Origin: JAVJSU01 sp040219275
GTDB lineage: Bacteria > Chloroflexota > Anaerolineae > Aggregatilineales > Phototrophicaceae
Direction of reading: 5' to 3'
Assembly: GCA_040219275.1 (NCBI GenBank)
Contig: JAVJSU010000035.1
Location: forward strand, 1-64,000
Length of the DNA: 64,000 nucleotides
Both the position numbers and the translations under genes were made by a program. Shown piece by piece: positions 36,165-45,935 of the stretch (position 1 is the stretch's first letter; every line of letters starts with the position of its first letter). The notes beneath the pieces are model-generated. The model was not told where the DNA came from. It saw only the letters and a program-made list of their open reading frames with translations, and did not search any database.

Positions 36165-36877
36165 TCGGTTGACATCATGACCAGCTTATACGGTAAGGCA
36201 TCGTTGATCGGTGACAGCATCATTGTGAGCGGTTGATAGGCGATAATCAGAAAGAAGGGAATACCGATGATATACGCCCGACTTTCAAACCACGTCCCTA
36301 ACATCAAGGTCAAGGTGCTAAAACTCAATACAAAGAGCAGCAGCATCGGCAGTGCCATCAGGTAGCTCGCGAGATTGATATCGAATTCACCAATGAGGCG
36401 AAGCTGGACAAATGCTAGGAGCGTTTGTGGCAACACGATGATGAAAACGAGGCGAAACAAGTGTCCACCCAGCTTACTCATGATGAACGACAGACGCGTA
36501 ACAGGCTTAGAGAGTATCCAGGCGGCGGTGCCAGTCTGCTTCTCCTGAATGATAGCATCCTGTAACGTCACGACGGCGGCTATCGCCATCGCCATGCCCG
36601 TAATCAGGAAAAATACCATGACAGGTGTTTCAGGGCCGCTGATGAATTCCATCAGTTCAGCACGCTCCGCTGGCTCTAGTTCTGGCCGATCAACGAATTC
36701 CCTCGGTACGAGTAGCGTCACCAGTAGAAATCCATTCAAAAACAGAGTCCACCCCAGAAGCTGGATGAGTAAACTACGCGGACGCAGTAGCTCACCCAAC
36801 TCCTTATTTATGAGGGGCATGAACCCCATCAATACATGATTACGTTCAGAGTTTTCAAATGCAGTGGTACTACGCAT
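36029..36877 (-). CDS. ABC-2 type transporter permease
   Basis: A 282-residue membrane protein with about six transmembrane helices, resembling bacitracin- or copper-type export permeases (INKELGELLRPRSLLIQL at the start, TGTAAWILSKPVTRLSFIMSKL in the middle). It overlaps the ATPase gene at 36870 by 8 bases. Its 3' end is duplicated as a remnant at 31833. Confidence 0.85.
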   Translation of the reverse strand: MRSTTAFENSERNHVLMGFMPLINKELGELLRPRSLLIQLLGWTLFLNGFLLVTLLVPREFVDRPELEPAERAELMEFISGPETPVMVFFLITGMAMAIAAVVTLQDAIIQEKQTGTAAWILSKPVTRLSFIMSKLGGHLFRLVFIIVLPQTLLAFVQLRLIGEFDINLASYLMALPMLLLFVLSFSTLTLMLGTWFESRAYIIGIPFFLIIAYQPLTMMLSPINDALPYKLVMMSTDSGTTLITQAILGQPLDTMMPLLFASLYVSLFTITAVLRFQHQEL

Positions 36878-37856
36878 GGCTTTTCTCTCCTGTCAATTCG
36901 ATGAATATGTCTTCAAGTTGTTGCTGTTTACGGCTGAAGCCACTTACCGTGGCTTCTCCATCAGCGATGATCGTGTTAATCATGTTTGCTTCTGCGGCGC
37001 TCTGGTCATTGACCGTAACGTCAAACGATGTTACGCCGTTCTGTTGAATTAACTGCACGTTGTCAATCCAGCGTTGCTGGCGTAGACGGCTCTCTACTGA
37101 AGGCGCGTTACCCCGTATGGTTACGCTGTAGATAGGCTTGTCGCTGTTTATGAGTTGATGAATGGGTGCCTGTGCGATCAATTTGCCACCATTCAGAATA
37201 ACTACTGAATCACTTACTCTCTGGACATCTTCAAGGATATGTGTTGAGTAGAAGATGGTGGTTCGCTCGCGCAAACGCTTCATAATATCCAGCACATCAC
37301 GCCGTCCTAGTGGATCAAGAGCCGCAGCAGGCTCGTCAAGAATAAGCAGATCAGGCTGGTTGATTTGCGCTTGTGCGATGCCCAAACGCTGACGTTCACC
37401 GCCTGAAAAAGCCTTGATTGGACGATCTGCTTTGTCCATTAAGCCAACAAGCTCCAGTGCCTCATCAATCCGCTGATCTGTTTTACGCACGGCGTCACGG
37501 GAGAAAAACCGGATCGTAAACGCAAGTGTTTCCCGCGCTGTCATGTGCCCATAGTAATTCGGCTGTTGGGATAAATACCCAATGCGCTGGCGGATAGCTA
37601 GGCTATCCCTGACGATATCCTTGCCGAAAATGGTTGCGGAGCCACTGCTTGGCTTAATTAATCCCAGAAGTAGCTTGATTGTCGTGGTTTTACCGGCACC
37701 ATTGGGGCCCAGAAAACCACAGATACTGTGATGATCGACGCTTAAACTCACTGTATCGAGCACAGGTTGTTTGCGATAACTCTTTGAGAGTTTATCGGTT
37801 TGGATAATTCCGTTATCTGGCATGATGTCTCCTTTAGATTGCTGCCGTACAGACAA
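36870..37856 (-). CDS. ABC transporter ATP-binding protein
   Basis: A 328-residue ATPase. It has Walker A GPNGAGKTTT, signature AFSGGERQRLGIAQA, Walker B LLILDEPAAALDP and STHI. Pairs with the permease at 36029. GGAGACAT precedes the start region. A conserved operator lies 45-85 bases upstream. Confidence 0.92.
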   Translation of the reverse strand: MSVRQQSKGDIMPDNGIIQTDKLSKSYRKQPVLDTVSLSVDHHSICGFLGPNGAGKTTTIKLLLGLIKPSSGSATIFGKDIVRDSLAIRQRIGYLSQQPNYYGHMTARETLAFTIRFFSRDAVRKTDQRIDEALELVGLMDKADRPIKAFSGGERQRLGIAQAQINQPDLLILDEPAAALDPLGRRDVLDIMKRLRERTTIFYSTHILEDVQRVSDSVVILNGGKLIAQAPIHQLINSDKPIYSVTIRGNAPSVESRLRQQRWIDNVQLIQQNGVTSFDVTVNDQSAAEANMINTIIADGEATVSGFSRKQQQLEDIFIELTGEKSHA

Positions 37857-37861
37857 GCATC

Positions 37862-37941
37862 AGTCTAAAGAAAGCAGACCACCTCTGTGAATTAGGCAGA
37901 GGTGGAAATGTGGGTTATGGGGCTATGGTAGACGAAGGTGG
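37862..37941 (-). promoter_or_regulatory. conserved LuxR-island operator and promoter, site C
   Basis: Read on the minus strand, CCACCTTCGTCTACCAT (37941-37925) is followed 35 bases from its start by TCCACC (37906). A -10-like TAGACT starts 39 bases after that box. The layout matches sites at 26615 and 40664. It precedes the ABC transporter pair. Confidence 0.6.
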
Positions 37942-37956
37942 TAGGCGATTACGTCA

Positions 37957-40554
37957 TCATATCAACGCGAGTTCTTGAGCGCGAAGAATTGCCTGCGTAC
38001 GGCTCATCACATTCAGTTTCTCGTATATCGCCGTGGTATGCTTCTTAACGGTATGCACAGTGATGAACAGCTTGTTGGCAATTTCCTTGTTGGCATATCC
38101 CTGGGTGATTAATACCAGAATCTCCTGTTCACGTTCCGTTAGGAGGCTGTCTTTTGCTGACATCTGAACGGGCACGGTCAGAATCGTGCTTACATAGATT
38201 CTAAGTTCTTGAGAAATATTCTCGCGTTCAAGCAGCGTTTTGAGTAGACGTTGGATGATATCCCCTTCGTTCAGGAATATCCTCACGTACCTTGTAGAAG
38301 GAGACTGTTCAAGTACCTGGATGAGATATGCTTGCGCACGATCAGGTTCTTGAAGTTGGTGATAGGCACGCACCAACACCAGACCAGCCAGTAAACGATT
38401 GTAGATAATTTCACCCTGTCCTGTGAAGATAGGTTCGCAGCGTTGAATGGCTTTCTCTATGTTCCCTTTTGACAGATCCATCCATGCACCTGTGATCTGT
38501 TGAATTTCGCAATCCGGTGGATTTTGCAACCGATGATTGAGGATTTGAGCATGATAATTGACTGCTGATCTGCGATCATCTATCTTCAGACTCAATTGCA
38601 CCAACCGTACAAGCATCCACAGGTGCATACGCGGATTATTGGCAGTTCTTAGGATTGGCTCGTGGGTTTTCAGGACTTCGATGGCTTCCTGAATATGCCC
38701 CTGTGCAACTTCAATGTGCGCCCGAACGAGATAGCCTCGATAGAGCGCATCCGGCCACTGTGCCTGCTCACCGAGGAAAATGCCATGTTTCAGCAATTCG
38801 GATGCCTCATCAAGCCGATTCTGCTCGGTGAGTAACATTGCCAGCCCCACATAACTCTGGGCGGCGAGAAAAAATGGCTGGTTGATGGTGGGATCGTACT
38901 TGGATACTTCTATAATCTGCCGGTGCAATGCTTCGGACTGATCGATCATACCAAGTTGCATCAGAAAATCAGCCTGATGCTGGCGTAACTGTACATCAAC
39001 CACTGTGCTACTTGATTCAGAGAGGTTGAAAGGTCGCGCATCGATAAGATGCAAGGCTTCGCTCAATTGACCTAGAGAAGCCAGCGCCAGCGCCTTTCTT
39101 CCAATGATGTTGAGCCATGCGTCTTTAGTCGTTTCGTTCTGTAACAACTCATCCGCAAGCTGTATTGCGGATCGAGCATCACCCAGATGCACCCTTGTCA
39201 GCAACAGTTGCAGCTTGATGTCAAATGTCAGCGTGTCATCTTTTGTGTTTTCAAGTGCAGCAAGCAGGATGCGCTCTGCTAATATTGCCTGACCCTTAAG
39301 CAGAACATGCATTGCCGAAAGATACTGAAGCCGGGGATTGGTATCCAGAACAGCGTCAGGGAATGATCTCAACCACTCATAAATCATCCCGAGTTGACCG
39401 CTATAAATCATTGTGCGTGAATGCTGCTCGATCCAGACCGCCGCCAGCGTGAAGTCGGGAATTTTTAGCGCATAATTAATAGCCTTACGCGGGTCATTGT
39501 TGGCTTCGTGCCACATCGCCGCCCGTCGATAAAGCCGTTGGATGTGTTGTAGGGAGAATTGCCCTTTCAGCTTAATACGCAGGACATCGCGGAAGAGGTG
39601 ATGATAGCGATAGATACCCCCCATATCCTGAATGAAGAGATTGGCATACAATAGGTTATTAATTATGGCAAGGCTATCACCGCGACTTAACAGAGCGTCA
39701 CAGATGTCTGGAGCAAACTCATTGAGGATCGATGTCTGGAGCAAAAATTGCTGAATATCGTCTGCTTGCTGAGCAATCACTTCATCAGTGAGATAGTCAA
39801 GTATGAAGCGATCCGTGTGTTGCAACCCATAGAAGATGGTGTCAATATCACGCAGTCTTATGGATAAACCAGCGAGATATAATCCCGCCGCCCAGCCTTC
39901 CGTTCGCGTCGTCAGCATATGTAACTGTGCATCGTCCAGAGGGATAGCCATCACATCACTGAACAAATGGCTGATTTCATCTGAGGTAAAGCGTAAATCG
40001 GCGGCGCGAATTTCACTGAGATGTCCGCGTGCTCGTAATCTTGAGAGGGGTAGAGGCGGATCAGCTCGTGTTGTCATCAATATGTGCAAGTTTTCGGGTA
40101 GATGGGTTATCAAATAATCAAGACTCTTATGGACATCTGGATGTGCAATGAGATGGTAGTCATCAAGGACAAGAAATAGCCGTATATCGCTATCCACTAA
40201 CGCGTTGATGAGTGCGTTAATGGCCACTTGCAACGTCGCTCCCTGATTACGGATGAGCGGCATCACTTCAGCGGTCAGTTCAGGATACAGACTATCAATC
40301 GCAGCGATGATATGTTGCCACACATAAATCGCGTCATTGTCGGTACTATCCAGTGAAACCCACGCAACTGGATGTTGAACGTGTGCGGCCCACTCCACAA
40401 GCAGAGATGTTTTGCCTGAACCTGCCTGAGCAGAAAGCAAGGTCAGTCTGGCACCTCGCTCTATCCCCTGCTGAATGCGACTCACGAGCTGCAAACGCTG
40501 GATTTTATCCGTACTGAATACGGGCCTTTGGATTTTTGTTTTGAGTATAGACAC
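37957..40554 (-). CDS. MalT-type LuxR family transcriptional activator
   Basis: An 865-residue regulator of the same type as 14852. It has P-loop LLSAQAGSGKTSLL (about 39-52), LVLDDYHLI, a long TPR-like middle, and a C-terminal LuxR helix-turn-helix (LTEREQEILVLITQGYANKE). It sits between two genes or operons that carry a conserved two-box promoter element, which it probably recognises (inference). Its own start is divergent from the hydrolase gene at 40773. Confidence 0.9.
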   Translation of the reverse strand: MSILKTKIQRPVFSTDKIQRLQLVSRIQQGIERGARLTLLSAQAGSGKTSLLVEWAAHVQHPVAWVSLDSTDNDAIYVWQHIIAAIDSLYPELTAEVMPLIRNQGATLQVAINALINALVDSDIRLFLVLDDYHLIAHPDVHKSLDYLITHLPENLHILMTTRADPPLPLSRLRARGHLSEIRAADLRFTSDEISHLFSDVMAIPLDDAQLHMLTTRTEGWAAGLYLAGLSIRLRDIDTIFYGLQHTDRFILDYLTDEVIAQQADDIQQFLLQTSILNEFAPDICDALLSRGDSLAIINNLLYANLFIQDMGGIYRYHHLFRDVLRIKLKGQFSLQHIQRLYRRAAMWHEANNDPRKAINYALKIPDFTLAAVWIEQHSRTMIYSGQLGMIYEWLRSFPDAVLDTNPRLQYLSAMHVLLKGQAILAERILLAALENTKDDTLTFDIKLQLLLTRVHLGDARSAIQLADELLQNETTKDAWLNIIGRKALALASLGQLSEALHLIDARPFNLSESSSTVVDVQLRQHQADFLMQLGMIDQSEALHRQIIEVSKYDPTINQPFFLAAQSYVGLAMLLTEQNRLDEASELLKHGIFLGEQAQWPDALYRGYLVRAHIEVAQGHIQEAIEVLKTHEPILRTANNPRMHLWMLVRLVQLSLKIDDRRSAVNYHAQILNHRLQNPPDCEIQQITGAWMDLSKGNIEKAIQRCEPIFTGQGEIIYNRLLAGLVLVRAYHQLQEPDRAQAYLIQVLEQSPSTRYVRIFLNEGDIIQRLLKTLLERENISQELRIYVSTILTVPVQMSAKDSLLTEREQEILVLITQGYANKEIANKLFITVHTVKKHTTAIYEKLNVMSRTQAILRAQELALI

Positions 40555-40663
40555 AGGTTTTCCGCGCAGAGGCGCTCAATAATTGTACGGCACAATTATA
40601 CTATTTTTGACTTCAAAAGTAGATGCAAATTCAGTTTTGTTGAGGTAATCACATCTCTATGTT

Positions 40664-40742
40664 CTACCTTCGTTTACCATCAAGATAAAAACCAAGACTC
40701 CACCTTTGAGGAATATATACCGCCCACCGTTTTGCTTACCAT
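40664..40742 (+). promoter_or_regulatory. conserved LuxR-island operator and promoter, site B
   Basis: CTACCTTCGTTTACCAT at 40664 is followed by TCCACCTT at 40699. TACCAT at 40737 is 38 bases after the second box, the same spacing as at site A. It lies in the divergent region between the regulator and the hydrolase at 40773. Confidence 0.6.
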
Positions 40743-40772
40743 AATCACATCTCAACAGAATGGAGACAAATC

Positions 40773-42176
40773 ATGCGAAATCTACTGATAGCCCTAATGT
40801 TACTCGTATTGTGTGTGCCGATTATGGCACAAGAGGAGGAAGACACATTGTACTCGACTGACCAATATCAGATACCAGTACCAGCTGGTTGGCAAGACAA
40901 CAGCACGACAGAGGTGGTCCATTTCACCAATGCAGATGGTACTGCCAACCTGTATGCGTTGAGCGTAGAAGCAGAAGATGTACAGAGTGGCATCACGGAT
41001 GCGCTGGTACAGATTGATTCGGATTTTTCTGCACAGCCAGTGCAGATGACGGATGTTCCATTGCCAGGTGGTGTTGTGTGGACACAAAATGTCTACGCAT
41101 TGCCAGATGGTGACCTCATTGCCGCGCTTGGGCGTGTTAGCGACGGATGGACATATGTCATTGTGCTTCGCGCACCGCAGGCAGGGCTTGCTGTCGAGGC
41201 TACTACGCTGAATCAAGTACTGCTCGGGCATACCATCATTGGCGAAGTTACGGTTGCCGTGTCGCTCCCTGATTATATCAACCCGGATGCGTTCAACGAA
41301 TCCGAAACAGTTGTCGTGAGCGGCGAATACGAATTACCCGCGACACTCTCAATGCCTGTCGGAGATGGACCATTTCCGGCGGTTGTCATCGTGCATGGGT
41401 CTGGACCCAATGATCGTGACGGCACGCTGGGGACGAACAAACCTTATCGTGATATCGCACAGGGACTGGCTTCACAGGGAATCGCGGTGTTGCGCTATGA
41501 CAAACGCACCTTTGTCTATCGTGAACCGGTGGCCGGATTCACCATAGATGATGAAGTCACAAATGATGCGCTTAGCGCAGTTCAACTTCTGCGTGAAATG
41601 GAGTCCGTTGATCCCGAACGAATCTACGTAGTGGGTCATAGCCAGGGTGCTATGTTCGCACCGCGTATCGCTGAGCAAGATGGCGATCTGGCCGGGATCG
41701 TTCTTCTGGCTGGGACACCCTACGCCTTCGATCATGTGTTGAGCACGCAGGTTAACTATCTACAAAGCCTTGATCCGCAAGCCGATGTGGCTGGTCTGGA
41801 CGGACTGATCGTCATTCTGGATGCGATCCGCAACGGTGCCGACCCGGTGGAAGCATTTGGTGGTGACGAAAACCAGGCCATCTACTGGACAAGCATGATG
41901 GCTTATGTCCCCGGAGACACGGCAAGTAGCCTTGACCTTCCCATGCTGGTTATGCAGGGTGAGCGCGACTATCAAGCGACGATGACAGATTTTGAAGCCT
42001 GGCAGTCACAGCTCGGGGATCGTGATAATGTCACGCTTATCTCATACCCCACGCTTAATCACATCTTCATGGCACTCGGTGACGTTGATCGTATGGCGAT
42101 TGCCACAGATTACAGTGAAGGTGGCTTTGTTGACGCTACTGTCATCACCGACATCGTAAATTGGATCAATGGTTAG
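40773..42176 (+). CDS. secreted alpha/beta hydrolase
   Basis: 467 residues with a signal peptide ending PIMAQ. The N-terminal domain (YQIPVPAGWQDNSTTEV) matches the one in the protein at 26996. The C-terminal hydrolase domain has HGSGPNDRDG (oxyanion region), nucleophile elbow VVGHSQGAMFAP near residue 290 and a catalytic His in TLNHIFM. Related to dipeptidyl-peptidase-like or acyl hydrolases. GGAGAC lies before the ATG. Confidence 0.87.
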   Translation: MRNLLIALMLLVLCVPIMAQEEEDTLYSTDQYQIPVPAGWQDNSTTEVVHFTNADGTANLYALSVEAEDVQSGITDALVQIDSDFSAQPVQMTDVPLPGGVVWTQNVYALPDGDLIAALGRVSDGWTYVIVLRAPQAGLAVEATTLNQVLLGHTIIGEVTVAVSLPDYINPDAFNESETVVVSGEYELPATLSMPVGDGPFPAVVIVHGSGPNDRDGTLGTNKPYRDIAQGLASQGIAVLRYDKRTFVYREPVAGFTIDDEVTNDALSAVQLLREMESVDPERIYVVGHSQGAMFAPRIAEQDGDLAGIVLLAGTPYAFDHVLSTQVNYLQSLDPQADVAGLDGLIVILDAIRNGADPVEAFGGDENQAIYWTSMMAYVPGDTASSLDLPMLVMQGERDYQATMTDFEAWQSQLGDRDNVTLISYPTLNHIFMALGDVDRMAIATDYSEGGFVDATVITDIVNWING

Positions 42177-42567
42177 TTCACCAACCTTCAGGAGACCTCT
42201 TACCCGATAGTCGGTGCATGAGGGTGACGGATTCAACCGTAGATTGAAGTGGATTTTGATACTGTTGCGATCATCAACTGGGATGATGCTGACATGACTA
42301 CGGAACTCTAGATTATCGAAGAGACAAGCAACGACTGAAAGACTAAATCAATACACCATATGACTATACTATAGGGTGGCTCCGTAAGGGTCACCCATCA
42401 GATGTGACGCACCAGCCAGTTATCCATGCAGTGCAAAACGGGCTAATGGGGGCAGATCGCTGAATTGCGGTCGCGGGAGATGATTATCCACAAGGTGGAA
42501 CAGTGACGGTATATAGGCTGGCGGCCAGGCGGCATCGACAGTGAAGCAGCAAAGGACAGTTTCGCCT
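42177..42567. other. intergenic stretch without a recognised gene
   Basis: No coding pattern is seen. A small GGGTG...CACCC hairpin lies near 42375-42394, just after a TATACTATA promoter-like stretch, so a short RNA is conceivable. Confidence 0.3.
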
Positions 42568-42851
42568 AACCACCCTGCTTCGGATTTGCAAGGACAATGT
42601 GGGGCACCCGATTGTCGTGAAGGTGAAAATAACGATCTGAAGCGGTAATAATAGATACCGCTATTGTGAGTCTATGTCTCTATCTGCCCCACATGCCCCA
42701 CATGCCCCACACATAAATCAGCTTCTCTGTGCGTTTTTACGTTGATTTTCTCTATATTGAATAAGTGTCCCACATGCCCCACACGCCCCACACTGATTTT
42801 CGCTGTTTTGGTGCAAACTTTTATATCCTCTACATTTTTTGTGTTTTTTCC
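42568..42851 (+). repeat. dispersed direct repeat, copy 2
   Basis: Matches 25078-25260 in two blocks (42568-42690 and 42784-42851). About 100 extra bases between them contain GCCCCACAT-type repeats. It lies just downstream of the primase gene's stop. Confidence 0.75.
42685..42796 (-). repeat. iteron-like GTGGGGCAT repeats beside the primase gene
   Basis: On the minus strand the 9-mer GTGGGGCAT or close variants occur three times in 42685-42712 and three times in 42767-42796, with an AT-rich spacer between. Each cluster has three G-runs. Position next to a replication primase suggests origin iterons or a G-quadruplex-forming site, but no binding protein is identified. Confidence 0.5.
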
Positions 42852-42892
42852 AGAATTAAACTTTTTGATGTTGGGCAGTGGGGCAACTGGGG

Positions 42893-42919
42893 CAGGCAAG
42901 AGACCAATCCTCTTGCCTG
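42893..42919. terminator. 10-bp hairpin at the primase gene end
   Basis: Arms CAGGCAAGAG and CTCTTGCCTG with a 7-base loop, just beyond the primase stop at 42925 on the minus strand. Confidence 0.6.
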
Positions 42920-42924
42920 TTGGT

Positions 42925-45852
42925 TCATTCATCGGTGTTGAGTGTCGAGGCTTTTAATCGCCACATGCGAACCCGCGCCCCACGAACGCTGACCTTTACG
43001 GTCAGATGACGACTGCCATCAGTAGTGACCAACCAACCATCTTCCCGCAGTTGCGCCCCGATTGCCGCTGTTGTGAACTTTAGCGTGTGAACCTTGTTCA
43101 CTGCACGATAAGCCACTTCGGGTAACAAATGGATATATTCGCCATCCTGATAGCCAACAATGACTGTTCCCGGTGGTGGTTCAATGGGATTTTGCCTGTC
43201 TTTCGCAAGAACTGCTTCACCACTGGCAATAAGCTGACCCAAGACATTGAGAAAGACCTCACTGGCGCGTTCTTCACGCACAATATCGACTGTTTCAGCG
43301 ATGGTGTCTTTCCATGTTGGGAGAACGTCATCCGCATCTTTTTCACGCATGAAACGTGATAACAGTTGATAGACGGTAATGAGGACTGCCCAGTTCTTGA
43401 CGACCCGCCCGGTACTTGCTAGACGACTGGCCATACTTTTGAGCGTTGTTTCATAGCCTTTGACATTGCTGGCAAAACGTCGGGCGATTTCCGCTTGAAG
43501 ATCATTTTCCTCTATCTGGTAAGCAATCCAACTGGCAAAATGAGCCACAAATCCGGGCAAGTAATGACGTCGTGCGTCAGCTTCAAGCAGGTATTTGCCA
43601 TCAGGATCACGATGTTCCCATGGCGGAATTTCAAGTACGAGCATCCGACTTAAAACGCTGGCTTCACCTTCGAGTACGGTCTCGCCTGTAGACAAAATCA
43701 AGCCTTTGCATGGGCGCGATTTGCGTAACTGTGCCTCACGGGTCAAGCGTCCGCGTCCCATATTGCGTGAATAGCCTTGCATGAAGCGGGTATAGATACG
43801 CTCATCAATGTAGATACTCTTGAAGTCATCGACCCAGTAAAGCGCATCAGAAAGTGGGTTTCCGAGAATCTCCACTGTATTGATGGTATCACCCCATTGT
43901 GAGGGTGGCGCATCCCGTGAGAAATCACCGTAGAAACTGCACATCAACGCGGCGAGTTCGGACTTACCACTGCCATAAGTACCTGCCAGATGGAGCGCAG
44001 GTTTAGAGGCGGCGGCCGGGAAAAATCGCTGTAAGAGTGGTAACAGCGTAAATGTGATACAAGCAGAAACATGCTTCTCAGGAAAGACCTTCGTCATCGC
44101 TGAGAAGGCTTCGAGTGCCTTGTCCCATTCGCAGGCATTCACGCCATAATCACTCAAGCGATCGGTGAGTTCGACCAGTGGTTTGTCTGCTAGCCTTCCC
44201 TTCGCGGTGATACAATCGTGGGGTGTAAGGTAAATCCAGCGATTATCTTCTTGCAACCAGCCCATGTAGCTGTAGGCTTTACGAATGGGATACTCACCGG
44301 ACAAACTCAGAATGGCTGATGCGAGATGTTTGGTCATGCCCGCCCGCACTGCAAAAGATTCTCCTGCTTCGCGGGCAATGAATTTGCGTAAAGCGATGTC
44401 ATCGCCAAAGGTTTCAGATGGCACTTCCAGATGTACCGTTTCGCGTTCATCATGCACTTCTAGCACCGTGAAATGAGATCTTTCGTTATCATCATTGAGC
44501 TTGGAGAGTCGCTCTAAGATTCGTCCCGTCCAGTTAGCGATCACGCGCTCATTGACTCCACGATGGGTATGACGACGATAGACCATATGCCCGTTCATTT
44601 CCAGATATTCTTCAGTATCAAGCAATTCAGCGCGGAAGGCTTGTTGCTGTTCACGCTTCTTTTCCTTATAGAGACGGTCAATATCACTGATCCTCAGCCC
44701 GTCTCCGGTGAGCGCCTTGAACTTCTCGCGCTGTTCCGCCCACTCAACCGCGTTGAGTAGCGCACAAGCCTCAACCGCTTCGATAATTTCTGCGGTAGAC
44801 GGTCGCTCGACGGACTTCTGCCGCATATCATAGCGATCCACCAGACGGTTCACCTGTGCGTCCGCAACCTGTCGTCGCGACTGGATCGGTTCCCGTGGTG
44901 GCTGTTTGAACGCACTGGCAATGGTCGCCTTGGCTTCTTTCTCACGTGATGCAGGATTTTCTGAGCCATTGCCATCAGCAACATGACGGGCAACTAGTTC
45001 TCGTTCCGCATCGCTCTGACTGTGACCTGCGTCCCGTAGCTGACAGGCGGCGGCGAAAAGCTCCGCGTTACGACTACCATCCACCGCACCTGATGCGAGG
45101 TACTGTTCCGTGCGTGGTGGCAGTGGATGCTGTCCGTTGCCATTGGTTGAAAATGTGGACATATAACCATTTTGTGGCTTGGGTTTGACTTCCAGCCATT
45201 CGAAGTTGCTCAATGAATAGCGTCTTTCTGGATGCCACTCGATGATTTGCACGCGTGCGTTAAGGCGCTCTGGCTTGGTGTTTATCGTCGATGGTAATCT
45301 CATAATTGAAGCCACCGACTTCACATAACCTTCGTCACCACTCAATACACTAAACAAACCCTGCATGATCTGGCTGGTTTTCTGCTTATCTTTATCCGTC
45401 TCCAGCAGGAATGGTTCATCCAATAACCAATAAGAGTGCCAGCCGCCGCCGCTATCCAAAATGATCGACGGTGCAGGATTGAAGCCATGCAATTTTGCCA
45501 GCCCATTTTCGCGTTTGTGCGGGTCATCATCGCAGTCGACATCGAGCCACAAAGCAGGGAGCAGGATGGCAGATGCTGCACTGCCCTGCTTCGCTTTTCG
45601 CAAACAAGGCGCGAAGAACACGCCAAAGCTCTCAGCATTGAGTTTATCCGCTTGCTTCAGCACAGTTTCCAATTGTTTTGGCTTGTTGAATTGTGTCCAG
45701 AGTGTGCGGACTTCACCCGTTTCGGGATGAATGCAACGCAATTCCAGCCAGTGTTCACTGGAAGATTGAGCGTAAAAAGCACGCAAGAAGTCCTGTTGCG
45801 TGACCACTTGCATTTCGTCAGTCATATTGTTGTCTGTCGTTTTGTGTGTCAT
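42925..45852 (-). CDS. PrimPol-helicase replication protein
   Basis: 975 residues from ATG 45852, chosen because AAAAAGGAAT precedes it. The N-terminal archaeo-eukaryotic primase-like domain has ALWLDVDCDD and DSGGGWHSYWLLDEP. The middle is helical. The C-terminal ATPase has Walker A AGTYGSGKSELAAL (about residue 617) and Walker B LYWVDDFKS, as in plasmid and phage primase-helicases. It should start or sustain element replication. Transcribed away from the relaxase and partition genes in the same direction as they are. Confidence 0.85.
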   Translation of the reverse strand: MTHKTTDNNMTDEMQVVTQQDFLRAFYAQSSSEHWLELRCIHPETGEVRTLWTQFNKPKQLETVLKQADKLNAESFGVFFAPCLRKAKQGSAASAILLPALWLDVDCDDDPHKRENGLAKLHGFNPAPSIILDSGGGWHSYWLLDEPFLLETDKDKQKTSQIMQGLFSVLSGDEGYVKSVASIMRLPSTINTKPERLNARVQIIEWHPERRYSLSNFEWLEVKPKPQNGYMSTFSTNGNGQHPLPPRTEQYLASGAVDGSRNAELFAAACQLRDAGHSQSDAERELVARHVADGNGSENPASREKEAKATIASAFKQPPREPIQSRRQVADAQVNRLVDRYDMRQKSVERPSTAEIIEAVEACALLNAVEWAEQREKFKALTGDGLRISDIDRLYKEKKREQQQAFRAELLDTEEYLEMNGHMVYRRHTHRGVNERVIANWTGRILERLSKLNDDNERSHFTVLEVHDERETVHLEVPSETFGDDIALRKFIAREAGESFAVRAGMTKHLASAILSLSGEYPIRKAYSYMGWLQEDNRWIYLTPHDCITAKGRLADKPLVELTDRLSDYGVNACEWDKALEAFSAMTKVFPEKHVSACITFTLLPLLQRFFPAAASKPALHLAGTYGSGKSELAALMCSFYGDFSRDAPPSQWGDTINTVEILGNPLSDALYWVDDFKSIYIDERIYTRFMQGYSRNMGRGRLTREAQLRKSRPCKGLILSTGETVLEGEASVLSRMLVLEIPPWEHRDPDGKYLLEADARRHYLPGFVAHFASWIAYQIEENDLQAEIARRFASNVKGYETTLKSMASRLASTGRVVKNWAVLITVYQLLSRFMREKDADDVLPTWKDTIAETVDIVREERASEVFLNVLGQLIASGEAVLAKDRQNPIEPPPGTVIVGYQDGEYIHLLPEVAYRAVNKVHTLKFTTAAIGAQLREDGWLVTTDGSRHLTVKVSVRGARVRMWRLKASTLNTDE

Positions 45853-45935
45853 ACTATGTGTATTCCTTTTTAGGAACACAGGGGCTTGAGGCGCGATCAT
45901 TGTCCGTGACGTGCGTCTCCGGCTCCTGTGTGCGT

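Noticed and set aside
42685..42796. CRISPR array
   Set aside because: Repeats are 9 bases with no unique 30-base spacers and no cas genes; no CRISPR array was seen anywhere in the window.
42672..42932. Minus-strand frame with GHVGHVGH repeats
   Set aside because: The repeats are a translation of the non-coding GTGGGGCAT array, with no ribosome site or family.
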